Of a stretch of 64,000 nucleotides of DNA, positions 7,760 to 15,139 are shown piece by piece (position 1 is the first letter of the stretch; the number at the start of each line of letters is the position of its first letter). A program made the position numbers and the translations under genes. Source of the DNA: Pseudomonadota bacterium (GTDB lineage: Bacteria; Bdellovibrionota; Bacteriovoracia; Bacteriovoracales; Bacteriovoracaceae); NCBI GenBank assembly GCA_027488375.1, contig JAIYBW010000002.1, positions 248,001 to 312,000 of the forward strand, written 5' to 3'. The notes below the pieces were generated by a model, which worked only from the letters and a program-made list of their open reading frames with translations, ran no database searches and was not told the origin of the DNA.

Positions 7760-8679
7760 ATTTCATTCTGCTTTTAACAGCTTCGATGATCATCCTCGTT
7801 GGACTTCCACCGCACTGGAGTATACTCCTTGGTTTAGGCTTTTCTCTTTTTCTTCCCAAATCTCTTTTCATCCAGAATAACGGAAAAAAGCTAAGTGGAT
7901 ACTTACTTCAATTGAGTGTCATTTTATTGGGGGCAAGTCTGAATTTTCAATCTGTTCTCAAAGAAGGAAGTCAGGGTCTTATTGTCACTTTTGTGAGTAT
8001 TTCTCTTATTTTTCTGATGGGATACTTTTTAGCAAGATTATTTAAAATACCCTCGCCTCTTTCAGAGCTCATTATTTCTGGGACATCAATTTGCGGCGGA
8101 AGTGCGATCTCTGCTGTTGCTCCCGTCCTTAAATCAGACTCACTTTCAATGGCCACCGCCCTTGGAATTGTATTTATTCTCAATGCCATGGCAGTCTTTC
8201 TCTTTCCTCAATTAGGCCTCTGGCTTGATCTTTCGCAATCTCAATTTGGGACTTGGGCAGCTCTGGCCATTCATGATACGAGTTCAGTCGTGGCCGCAGG
8301 TCAGATCTATGGGGATGAGGCGATGAAAGTCGGAACAACTCTTAAGCTCACCAGGGCCCTATGGATTATTCCCTTAACTTTTTTATTTGCCTTTAAAAGC
8401 AAGAGCAAAGATAAAGCGAAATTAACCTATCCTTGGTTTATCTTATTCTTCCTTTTACTCTCCCTCACATTCACAGTTTTTGATGGTCTTCATTTTCTCA
8501 TTTCTCCCCTCACGAAAATATCTAAAACAGGTCTTTCTTTAACTCTTTTTTTGATTGGTATGAACTTAAGTAAGGAACAACTGAAAAAAATTGGCGCAAA
8601 ACCGATACTTTTTGGAATTCTTTTATGGATATTAACCTTAAGTCTATCTCTCGTTTATGTTTTTCATTTTATCCAATAA
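7756..8679 (+). CDS. yeiH: YeiH-family putative sulfate/sulfur-anion exporter
   Basis: 307 residues with about 9-10 transmembrane helices. It has the signatures of the UPF0324/YeiH family (PF03601): TSICGGSAISAVAPVL in the middle and AIHDTSSVVAAGQIYG further on. Family members are annotated as putative sulfate exporters but have been little tested. Position directly behind two rhodaneses, and divergence from a persulfide-regulated operon, support a role in exporting a product of sulfide or persulfide oxidation. The start overlaps the previous stop (ATGA). Confidence 0.9.
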   Translation: MNFILLLTASMIILVGLPPHWSILLGLGFSLFLPKSLFIQNNGKKLSGYLLQLSVILLGASLNFQSVLKEGSQGLIVTFVSISLIFLMGYFLARLFKIPSPLSELIISGTSICGGSAISAVAPVLKSDSLSMATALGIVFILNAMAVFLFPQLGLWLDLSQSQFGTWAALAIHDTSSVVAAGQIYGDEAMKVGTTLKLTRALWIIPLTFLFAFKSKSKDKAKLTYPWFILFFLLLSLTFTVFDGLHFLISPLTKISKTGLSLTLFLIGMNLSKEQLKKIGAKPILFGILLWILTLSLSLVYVFHFIQ

Positions 8680-8706
8680 GAAAGGCCATCTTTGATGACC
8701 TTTCTT
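8678..8706 (+). terminator. Hairpin at the end of the yeiH-like operon
   Basis: Stem AAGAAAGG (8678-8685) with CCTTTCTT (8699-8706), plus inner pairs C-ATC/GAT-G around a TTT loop. It begins at the stop codon of the YeiH-like gene. There is no long T-run behind it, so termination may be weak. Confidence 0.45.
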
Positions 8707-8895
8707 CCGGGACGGCCCTCAGAAAATCAACTCCACTTGCAGTTTTCAAACTGAAGATTAGTTTTTCTTCTCTGCCTCATTCAATCTTCACAGATCAAAT
8801 GCCGGTAGAGAAATGCTAGTCCTCAGCCATTTTTTCGTCTAATTTTTTATTATGAATTTTGTATCAAGAAATTTAAGTGATCATTAAGATTGAAA

Positions 8896-8918
8896 GAGGG
8901 TGAAGTGAATTCACCCTC
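8896..8918 (-). terminator. Hairpin downstream of the 53-residue gene
   Basis: GAGGGTGAA (8896-8904) and TTCACCCTC (8910-8918), a 9-bp perfect stem with a 5-nt loop. On the minus strand it follows the TAG of the small gene by 13 nt and is trailed by a short T-rich stretch. Confidence 0.5.
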
Positions 8919-8931
8919 CTCTAGAAAAAAA

Positions 8932-9093
8932 CTAAGCGGCTTTTTTATTCTGATCTCTATAGGCATTAAGATCAACGACATTAGTCGCCTGTCCTCCACC
9001 TTTTGATGCCATCAGTTTGGCATGATTCATTGCCTTGATTTCTTTTTTAGTTAATTTCTTTTTCTGACCATTGCCTTCATGTTTTTTACTCAT
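8932..9093 (-). CDS. Small basic hypothetical protein (53 aa)
   Basis: A short reading frame from ATG 9093 to TAG 8932. The product begins MSKKHEGNGQKKKLTKKEIK and ends NAYRDQNKKAA. It is Lys-rich, with a Gly-Gly-Gly-Gln turn (SKGGGQATNVVDL), and has no signal peptide or membrane segment. It has a full Shine-Dalgarno GGAGG (complement of 9101-9105) 7 nt upstream and a hairpin just behind the stop, which makes it more credible than most short frames. I do not recognise a family. It stands alone in the 640-bp space between yeiH and the glutaminase-like gene; 8707-8895 and 9094-9319 hold no other gene I can support. Confidence 0.6.
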   Translation of the reverse strand: MSKKHEGNGQKKKLTKKEIKAMNHAKLMASKGGGQATNVVDLNAYRDQNKKAA

Positions 9094-9196
9094 AAACGTA
9101 CCTCCAAATCATGAGCGTGCTTTAAATAAAAGCTCTTAACTCTTTATCGGTTAAACTCACTACATTCTTGAGTTTTTTTATCAAGATCTCCCTAAT

Positions 9197-9286
9197 ACTT
9201 AAATCATTTCAAGTGCTTAAGTTATGAAAGACACCTGTGCAATTCTTTCAATAGTCTAGAATTTTCATGCTTTTAATGATTTAAGT
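9197..9286. repeat. Separated inverted repeat upstream of the glutaminase-like gene
   Basis: ACTTAAATCATT (9197-9208) is the exact complement of AATGATTTAAGT (9275-9286), separated by 66 nt. A related ATTTAAGTGATC occurs near 8871 and again near 9279. It could be a pair of regulator sites ahead of the gene at 9320; the function is unknown. Confidence 0.4.
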
Positions 9287-9319
9287 GATCGAAAATTTAA
9301 TCTTAAGGAACATCATTCT

Positions 9320-10069
9320 ATGAAGATCTCTTTTTATTTGGCCGGTCTATTACTGACGACATCTAGCTTTTCTCAAAGTATTTTCCTCAAAGACTTTAAG
9401 GACTGGACTGTCACAGACATTTCTTCTCTGGGTCACAAAAAGGAAAAACTTTTCTCACAAATGAATGATGAATTGGTCAAAGTTGGTGGCTCGATCTGCT
9501 CTAATCGGGCCATGGTTTGGGCCTGGGACTTTAAACGCTTTTATCAAGTTGATGCTGCTAAAATTTTTCTTTTTTATACTAAGAAGAAAGCAGGATTTGG
9601 TGAAATTACGTGGTGGTATCATGTGGCTCCCGTAGTTAATGAGAAGGGATCTCTTTATGTCATGGATGCTGGATTTCCAGGTTATATCACTCGGCCTACT
9701 ACAATTGATGAATGGTTAGAATCCTTTGCTAAAAGCACAAGATGCAAAGAAATTCAGGCCAGTGAAACTGAACTCATTGAACGTATGTTTGATGGCTATG
9801 TTTTTCCAAAGAAAACAAGCTTCGGGACATATGATTGCTATTATAAGATTACACCTGCTGGTTACTGGACTCCCACATCAGTGGCCCAAGGTCTTCTGGG
9901 CGTAGATGAGAACGGCAAAAAAATTGATTATGTTCGGGACACTATGGACATAGAAGAAGTTTTTCAGGCCTGCACTGAAGCAGTAACCTCAAAACTTGGA
10001 TGGGCCATGGGCGCTGGTAAATCTAAGTGCAAAAAATATCTTGGCTTACCAGATTCATTTACCAATTAA
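9320..10069 (+). CDS. Secreted protein-glutaminase-like deamidase
   Basis: 249 residues with a signal peptide (cleavage near SFSQ/S). The order of motifs fits the protein-glutamine glutaminase fold, a Cys-His-Asp transglutaminase-like hydrolase: Cys60 in GSICSNRA, His101 in WWYHVAPVV, and Asp116 in YVMDAGF. Four further cysteines (RCKEI, YDCYY, QACTE, SKCKK) may form disulfides. Enzymes of this kind deamidate glutamine in proteins or peptides; a role in digesting prey or external protein is inference. The last 11 nt overlap the convergent acylase gene. Confidence 0.7.
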   Translation: MKISFYLAGLLLTTSSFSQSIFLKDFKDWTVTDISSLGHKKEKLFSQMNDELVKVGGSICSNRAMVWAWDFKRFYQVDAAKIFLFYTKKKAGFGEITWWYHVAPVVNEKGSLYVMDAGFPGYITRPTTIDEWLESFAKSTRCKEIQASETELIERMFDGYVFPKKTSFGTYDCYYKITPAGYWTPTSVAQGLLGVDENGKKIDYVRDTMDIEEVFQACTEAVTSKLGWAMGAGKSKCKKYLGLPDSFTN

Positions 10070-12161
10070 TTTTAGAATACTGACAATTTCTCCACTCTTC
10101 CCAGGCCGGAATACTGGTCTGGGACTCTGTGTACTTTCTGTTATAACCAGGCAAAGCAAGATGAACCTCTGGGGTCTCTTTTAAAACCACAATCATTCTC
10201 ATCGAAGCCCCTGAAAATTGTTCGTAAATCTGCTTTTCAGGATTCCATTTAGATGAACCAGGATCAACACTGTGATTATCTCCAATGCCTGGAATTTCAG
10301 GAGAAAATTTCCAATTTTTATTTCGAGAAAGATGATCAAAACTTAATCGATGAAAATTGCCCCAGGTTTTATTTTGAACCTGTTCTTTTGCCACATTATA
10401 AAAAGAGGCCATTTCTTTTTTCTTTGCCTCATCTAAATTCTTTAAAAGACGATACAAACCATTTTCATTCACCTGCCATCCCTCGAGCAGAAGATCCATC
10501 CAACGCCGATACAGAGAAGGTGCAACAGATTGATCATGAGTAGAAAAGTTCCAGCCTTTTAATTCTGGACTCACAACATGGTTCAAAAGAAGCGGGATAA
10601 AAAAACGAGCATCAACGGCCTGTCGATCACACTGAATATTTTTAAAAGTCCCAACATCATGCTCTTCACGATCTAAGAGTTCATCAATTCTGTAACCTCT
10701 AAATGATTGAGTATAACCTCGTCCTCCAAAGTAACGGCTGTCAGAGGGCCAGTGACGATTATTGGCCGTATAGACATATCCTCTCTTCGGTTTTAAAACA
10801 TGCGGTCTCTCCAAAGGGTGAAGCAGTTTTTTTCCTTTAAACTCCACAAGACTCTCATAAGAAATACCGAATTCATCTTTATGATCTTCTCTAAAAATTT
10901 CACCTACAACTCTATAACCAATATCACCTTTCTTATCTGCAAAAACAAAATTCCAAGCAGGAACTCCTACTTTTTGAAGATACTGATCCATCTCTTCCAC
11001 TGTTTGAGCTTTTTTGAGTTGAAACATTGAGGATAGTTGCGGGCCTTTGAGTTGGAATCCCGTCCAACGAAGAATTATTTTTTCATTTTTCTCAAGCTCA
11101 AGCGGAAGAACTGGATAGCCTTCTTTCGTTTTTTCAAATTTCTTGAAGAAAAATGGCAAATGAAAAAAACCAATTTTGACGTCAACCTTTGGACGAAAGG
11201 AGACCAGATGATCTTTTGGAAAATCTTTAATAAAGACAGCATCGGCCGTATTGATATAGGCATTGGTTAATCCCCAAGCTACACGTCCATTTGTCCCACT
11301 CACAATCAAAGGAACACCAGGCAAGGAAGCTCCGAGAACATTCGCCTCAGGTGATTCAAGATGGAGCCAGTACCAAAAAAGAGGTGTTTTTAAATCTAAG
11401 TGAGGATCATTCGCAAGCATAGCGAATCCTTCCTTAGATTTAGATTTATGAATCACCCAATTGTTTGAGCCAGATTCCTTGCCAAATACTTCTGGAAAAT
11501 TGGCCCAGAGATGAGGAAGAGGCTTTGAATTTGATGTCGTTTTATTTTTTACATGACCTTTAGGATATTCACCCTCTTTTAAGATCGTATTAAACCAAGG
11601 CACTCCTTCTTCTTCGAATAATTCGGCGGCCTTATCTTTCCAAAGCTCCTTTGATTTTTCTTCCTCATAATCTCTAAAAAAAGTTTTTCGAGTTTGATCA
11701 AAAGACTGTAAAAGTAAAACGAGAATTGAATCTTCGGCCGTCCAAACTTCAGGATTAATTTTAAGGTCCAAAAACTCCTTGGCCTTCTTCCCATCTTTAA
11801 ATCCCTCATTGACTCCATTGGCATAAAATTCAAGCCAACTTCTTTCTTGTCGAGGGAGCTCTGACAAAAGTCGCTTCGCCAAATGGGGTAAATCTAAAAG
11901 ACGCATCATAAGATCAGACTTCAATGAATCATAGCCATAAAGCTCTGCATTTCTTCCCTTGGCCAGTCTTCTAAAATAATCCATTTGCCAGGCCCGATCC
12001 TGAGCATGATGAAAACCAAAACAATAGTAGTATTCATCTAAATTTTTAACTTTCTGATGAGTGACACCTATTTGATCATAGCGGGCCTGACAATTAAATT
12101 GAGAAGCTTCGGCCCTTAAATTTAAAGGGATTAAAAAAAAGAAGAATAAGAATTTAAACAT
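10059..12161 (-). CDS. Penicillin-acylase-family Ntn hydrolase (secreted)
   Basis: 700 residues with a signal peptide (about residues 1-18). It reads as a PF01804 precursor: the alpha region contains FHHAQDRAWQMDYFRRLAKG; then comes the processing site, Gly231-Ser232 (GSNNW), where autocleavage would expose Ser as N-terminal nucleophile; then FAMLANDPHLDLKTP and the oxyanion/substrate region SGTNGRVAWGLTN of the beta chain. Family members hydrolyse amide bonds of penicillins, N-acyl-homoserine lactones or other acyl amides. The substrate cannot be told. A PLA2-like gene lies 3 bp upstream, so the two exported hydrolases are probably co-transcribed. Confidence 0.9.
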   Translation of the reverse strand: MFKFLFFFFLIPLNLRAEASQFNCQARYDQIGVTHQKVKNLDEYYYCFGFHHAQDRAWQMDYFRRLAKGRNAELYGYDSLKSDLMMRLLDLPHLAKRLLSELPRQERSWLEFYANGVNEGFKDGKKAKEFLDLKINPEVWTAEDSILVLLLQSFDQTRKTFFRDYEEEKSKELWKDKAAELFEEEGVPWFNTILKEGEYPKGHVKNKTTSNSKPLPHLWANFPEVFGKESGSNNWVIHKSKSKEGFAMLANDPHLDLKTPLFWYWLHLESPEANVLGASLPGVPLIVSGTNGRVAWGLTNAYINTADAVFIKDFPKDHLVSFRPKVDVKIGFFHLPFFFKKFEKTKEGYPVLPLELEKNEKIILRWTGFQLKGPQLSSMFQLKKAQTVEEMDQYLQKVGVPAWNFVFADKKGDIGYRVVGEIFREDHKDEFGISYESLVEFKGKKLLHPLERPHVLKPKRGYVYTANNRHWPSDSRYFGGRGYTQSFRGYRIDELLDREEHDVGTFKNIQCDRQAVDARFFIPLLLNHVVSPELKGWNFSTHDQSVAPSLYRRWMDLLLEGWQVNENGLYRLLKNLDEAKKKEMASFYNVAKEQVQNKTWGNFHRLSFDHLSRNKNWKFSPEIPGIGDNHSVDPGSSKWNPEKQIYEQFSGASMRMIVVLKETPEVHLALPGYNRKYTESQTSIPAWEEWRNCQYSKINW

Positions 12162-12164
12162 GAT

Positions 12165-12635
12165 TTAATCCAGACGCGATTGAAGTTGAATAATGAATGA
12201 TTGCTTTAGATTTTGACTAATTTCAGGATGATTAATTTCTAAAAAGTGGAAAATCTCTAGCGTTTCTTTTTCAGTTAATTTTTCATAACTCGCTCTATTG
12301 TTCCAACCATTTCCCCACTGTTTATTTTTTATTTTAAACGGTGACAGCCCACCTAATTGGACTCCCAGATAAATCAATTGAGCATGAATTTTTTGACCTG
12401 TTTGAGCGACACAGACTTTCAACTGCTCATCTGCTCTCAATCTATCTTTTTTAGAACCACCGGCCCAAAAATAAAGATCGTGCTCTACACAGCAATGCTT
12501 CCATAGATTTGGCATTGAACGAGGGCCCTCGCTGTATCCAGTACAATAATCAGTTTCAAAGTCATTAAGACCTTCTGCTCTTAGAGCAGGATTAAAGATT
12601 AAAAAAAGGATAAGAAATTTGAGGATAAAAGACAT
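12165..12635 (-). CDS. Secreted phospholipase A2-like protein
   Basis: I prefer ATG 12635 (156 residues), which gives a clean signal peptide (MSFILKFLILFLIFNPALRA); a start at 12680 would add 15 residues in front of it. The core matches the bacterial PLA2-like fold: Cys31, Cys48-Cys49, the catalytic pair His52-Asp53 in CCVEHDLYFWAGG, and a later Cys in LKVCV for a disulfide. Such enzymes hydrolyse phospholipids at sn-2 with Ca2+. The canonical Ca-binding loop is not obvious. Together with the acylase 3 bp downstream it suggests an exported attack or digestion pair. Confidence 0.7.
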   Translation of the reverse strand: MSFILKFLILFLIFNPALRAEGLNDFETDYCTGYSEGPRSMPNLWKHCCVEHDLYFWAGGSKKDRLRADEQLKVCVAQTGQKIHAQLIYLGVQLGGLSPFKIKNKQWGNGWNNRASYEKLTEKETLEIFHFLEINHPEISQNLKQSFIIQLQSRLD

Positions 12636-12715
12636 GAGGATATTATGCTCTAAGAATGCTGCTAAAACATCTTTCTTCACTAGATTTTATGATCTTTCTT
12701 TAAGAAGATAACTCA

Positions 12716-12958
12716 ATGAAATATCTATTTTTACTCTCTTTAATCTACGGTTGCAGTCAGGTACCTAAAAAAAAGATAAGTCCCGATCAAGAACTGATTG
12801 GTCTTGAAAGCGCACTTGATCACATCAGAAGTTCCTACCTGAAGGGATGTGTCGATGCTTTTCAGCACCTTAAAGTCCCGGTTTCATTTACTCACTGTCG
12901 CGATGAAGCCATTCTTCATGAAAAAGAAGTTCGAGAAATTGTCGATAGTAAAATTTAA
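12716..12958 (+). CDS. Small putative lipoprotein
   Basis: 80 residues. The N-terminus MKYLFLLSLIYGCSQ carries a lipobox with Cys13; the mature part is short, charged and contains two more cysteines (KGCVDAF, FTHCRDE) that could pair. No family is recognised. It diverges from the PLA2-like gene and precedes the Mpo1-like gene by 27 nt, probably on the same transcript. Confidence 0.6.
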   Translation: MKYLFLLSLIYGCSQVPKKKISPDQELIGLESALDHIRSSYLKGCVDAFQHLKVPVSFTHCRDEAILHEKEVREIVDSKI

Positions 12959-12985
12959 GTTATAATCAAGAAAAAGTGAGGACTC

Positions 12986-13447
12986 ATGAGAAGTTTTGAA
13001 AACTGGATGGATGAATATGCCCTAAGTCACCAACATCCAACCAATCAAATTATTCATAAAATATGTGTTCCCTTAATTATGTTTTCTGTCATTGGACTCA
13101 TTTGGATGATTCCTTTCCCGGCATTTTTTCCAACTGCCTCTTACTTAAACTGGGCCACTCTTTTTGTTTTAGGCTGCCTAGTTTTCTACCTTAGTTTGAA
13201 CTTCGTTATAAGTGTTGGCATGCTCATCCTTACAGGCATCATGATTTTTATCTGCCAAAAACTTTATGATCTTGGATGGTTACTCCAAGTTTCAATTGTC
13301 ACCTTTATCATTTCTTGGATTTTTCAATTTTATGGGCACAAACTTGAGGGAAAAAAGCCATCTTTTCTCAAAGATTTGGCCTTTCTCCTCATCGGTCCTT
13401 TATGGGTGCTTCGATTCTTCTACCAAAAAATTGGTCTTAAAGTTTAA
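12986..13447 (+). CDS. Mpo1/DUF962-family membrane protein
   Basis: 153 residues with four or five hydrophobic helices. Conserved features of the DUF962/Mpo1 (YGL010w-like) family are visible: Y-x-x-x-H-x-x-x-x-N near residues 11-20 (YALSHQHPTN), HKICVP, and the C-terminal Q-F-Y-G-H-K-L-E-G-K-K-P motif. The yeast member is a dioxygenase in fatty-acid alpha-oxidation; bacterial roles are not established. Ribosome site GAGGA lies just before the ATG. It overlaps the convergent gene by 4 nt. Confidence 0.8.
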   Translation: MRSFENWMDEYALSHQHPTNQIIHKICVPLIMFSVIGLIWMIPFPAFFPTASYLNWATLFVLGCLVFYLSLNFVISVGMLILTGIMIFICQKLYDLGWLLQVSIVTFIISWIFQFYGHKLEGKKPSFLKDLAFLLIGPLWVLRFFYQKIGLKV

Positions 13448-13462
13448 TTTTTGGTTGAGACC
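13433..13462. terminator. Hairpin enclosing the two convergent stop codons
   Basis: GGTCTTAA (13433-13440) pairs with TTGAGACC (13455-13462), one G-U pair, with A-rich sequence before and ATTTT after. Both stop codons (13444-13447) lie in the 14-nt loop, so the ends of the two genes form a shared bidirectional structure. Confidence 0.45.
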
Positions 13463-13794
13463 ATTTTACAGATTTCTTGATTCTTATTTTTTACAACCAG
13501 ACGTGGCAAGTTGCCATCAATCACTGAGGGTTGAATATATTCAAAATCATTTTGAAGTGAAGAATATCTCTGCTGTTGAGGAGACTCATCAGTAAACTTC
13601 TCAAGATCAACAGACTTTAGCTCGACGATTTGATTTTTGAATTTCAATTTGAGAAATTTCTCTCCTTCTTTTGCATAAACTTCATAATTCTCAAGACAAG
13701 ACTTTAGTGAGTGAGAAATCTTTCTCCAATTGTCTGCAGATTGTGAAGATACTGAAAAAATGAGCGAGAAAATAAAACATAACTTTAGCCACAT
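13444..13794 (-). CDS. Hypothetical secreted protein (116 aa)
   Basis: A signal peptide (about residues 1-19, ending SVSSQSA) precedes a mostly polar domain with two cysteines (Cys33 and one near the C-terminus in EICKMV) that could form a disulfide. No family recognised. Its only Shine-Dalgarno-like sequence (AGGGGG, 6 nt before the ATG) is in the 3' arm of a hairpin, so translation may be limited. It overlaps the Mpo1-like gene by 4 nt at the 3' ends. Confidence 0.6.
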   Translation of the reverse strand: MWLKLCFIFSLIFSVSSQSADNWRKISHSLKSCLENYEVYAKEGEKFLKLKFKNQIVELKSVDLEKFTDESPQQQRYSSLQNDFEYIQPSVIDGNLPRLVVKNKNQEICKMVSTKN

Positions 13795-13799
13795 AGTGT

Positions 13800-13817
13800 G
13801 CCCCCTATTAAGGGGGC
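13800..13817 (-). promoter_or_regulatory. Leader hairpin that covers the ribosome site
   Basis: GCCCCCT (13800-13806) pairs with AGGGGGC (13811-13817) around an ATTA loop, a perfect 7-bp GC-rich stem. On the minus strand the arm AGGGGGC is the only ribosome-binding sequence for the gene starting at 13794. It could instead be a terminator for the aminotransferase gene, but no T-run follows. Confidence 0.4.
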
Positions 13818-13882
13818 CAAGACTATGCTTTAAAAACTTAAAGGTCTTGAACCAACGGGTCAGTCCAACCTTAATTTAAACT

Positions 13883-15076
13883 TTATTTTAACTCAGAAAG
13901 AGCTTTTTTAATCCTTTGGACAGCTTCACGTATTTGCTCTTCAGACGTGGCGTAGGATAAGCGGATATAATTTGGAGCACCGAAAGCACCACCAGGAGTA
14001 AGGGCCACATGCCCAACATTGAGGATATACATACAAAGATCCTTGGCATCTTTGATCACTGAATCTGCATATTTTTTTCCAAAATAGGAAGAAACTTCAG
14101 GGAACAAATAAAAGGCTCCTCCAGGGTTATTCACCTTAATACCAGGAACTTCCTTCATAAGGGAAATAAGGAGATTTCTTCGCTTTAAAAAAGCTTCCTG
14201 CATTGGTTTTACAACTTGGGGATCAGCTTTAAGGGCCGTAATGGCCGCACGTTGAGTAATAGAACAAGTGCCAGAGGTGAATTGACCTTGAATTTTCACA
14301 CAGGCCGAAGCGATGGCCTGGGGAGCACCTAAGTAACCAAGTCTCCAACCAGTCATAGCAAATCCCTTGGAGAGACCATTAACTGTGATTGTGCGTTCAC
14401 TTAATTCTGGAATAGTTCCAATAGAAAACATTTTTCCATCAAATGTAATATGCTCATAAATTTCATCAGAACAGATAAGGACATGAGGATGTCTTTTAAA
14501 GACTTCGCCCAGCGCCTTCAGTTCTTGTTCTGAATACATTGTTCCCGTTGGATTGCAGGGATTTGAAAAAAGAAAAAGTTTTGTTTTTGGAGTTATGGCC
14601 TTTTCTAATTGTTCCGGTGAAATTTTAAAATCAGACTGATAATTTGTTTCCAATGAAATGACTTTGCCTTCATTTAAAGTGATCATTTCAGAATAGCTTA
14701 CCCAATAAGGGGCCGGTAAAATCACTTCATCACCAGGATTAACCACGGCCATAACTAAATTGATAATTGATTGCTTAGCACCTGTAGAGGCTACAATTTG
14801 AGAAGGTTTATAGTTAAGGTTATTGTCTCTTTTTAATTTTTGAGAAATGGCCTCTTGAAGATCTTTATAACCTGGCACTGGAGTATAGTAAGAAAAATTT
14901 TTATCAATCGCTTCTTTGGCAGCATCTTTTACAAAGTCAGGAGTCGCAAAGTCTGGCTCACCAAGGCTCATATTGATAACATCAATGCCTTTTTCTTTGA
15001 GTTCATTTCCTAGACGGGACATGGCCAGAGTTTCAGATTCAGCTAATTTTTCGACACGATTTGAAAGATAATTCAT
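13883..15076 (-). CDS. Aspartate/aromatic aminotransferase (class I PLP)
   Basis: 397 residues, the usual length for subgroup Ib aspartate aminotransferases. Visible features are the substrate loop SLGEPDFATPDFV, the PLP phosphate region STGAKQSI, FSNPCNPTGTMYS with the pyridine-ring Asn, SDEIYEH with Asp and Tyr contacts to PLP, the Schiff-base lysine in NGLSKGFAMTGWRLGY, and the C-terminal substrate Arg in IRLSYATS. It transfers the amino group between aspartate (or related acids) and 2-oxoglutarate. Exact specificity (aspartate, prephenate or aromatic) is not certain. The start is preceded by a hairpin (15085-15106). Confidence 0.93.
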   Translation of the reverse strand: MNYLSNRVEKLAESETLAMSRLGNELKEKGIDVINMSLGEPDFATPDFVKDAAKEAIDKNFSYYTPVPGYKDLQEAISQKLKRDNNLNYKPSQIVASTGAKQSIINLVMAVVNPGDEVILPAPYWVSYSEMITLNEGKVISLETNYQSDFKISPEQLEKAITPKTKLFLFSNPCNPTGTMYSEQELKALGEVFKRHPHVLICSDEIYEHITFDGKMFSIGTIPELSERTITVNGLSKGFAMTGWRLGYLGAPQAIASACVKIQGQFTSGTCSITQRAAITALKADPQVVKPMQEAFLKRRNLLISLMKEVPGIKVNNPGGAFYLFPEVSSYFGKKYADSVIKDAKDLCMYILNVGHVALTPGGAFGAPNYIRLSYATSEEQIREAVQRIKKALSELK

Positions 15077-15084
15077 GCTTATTC

Positions 15085-15106
15085 CTAGGGAGTTTTATCT
15101 CCCTAG
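15085..15106 (-). promoter_or_regulatory. Leader hairpin next to the aminotransferase start
   Basis: CTAGGGAG (15085-15092) pairs with CTCCCTAG (15099-15106) around TTTTAT, an 8-bp perfect stem. On the minus strand its 3' arm overlaps the TAGGA ribosome site, about 6 nt before the ATG at 15076. It may act as a terminator for the nuclease gene upstream or as a translational control; no T-run is present. Confidence 0.4.
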
Positions 15107-15139
15107 TTTAGCAAGTTTCAAGAAAATGGGGAAAGGAAG

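Noticed and set aside
8625..8819. 64-codon frame overlapping the yeiH end
   Set aside because: It starts inside yeiH and passes through its hairpin; no ribosome site.
10253..11833. Several reading frames on both strands inside the acylase gene
   Set aside because: The acylase has intact motifs through the entire stretch; the others have no ribosome sites or homologous features.
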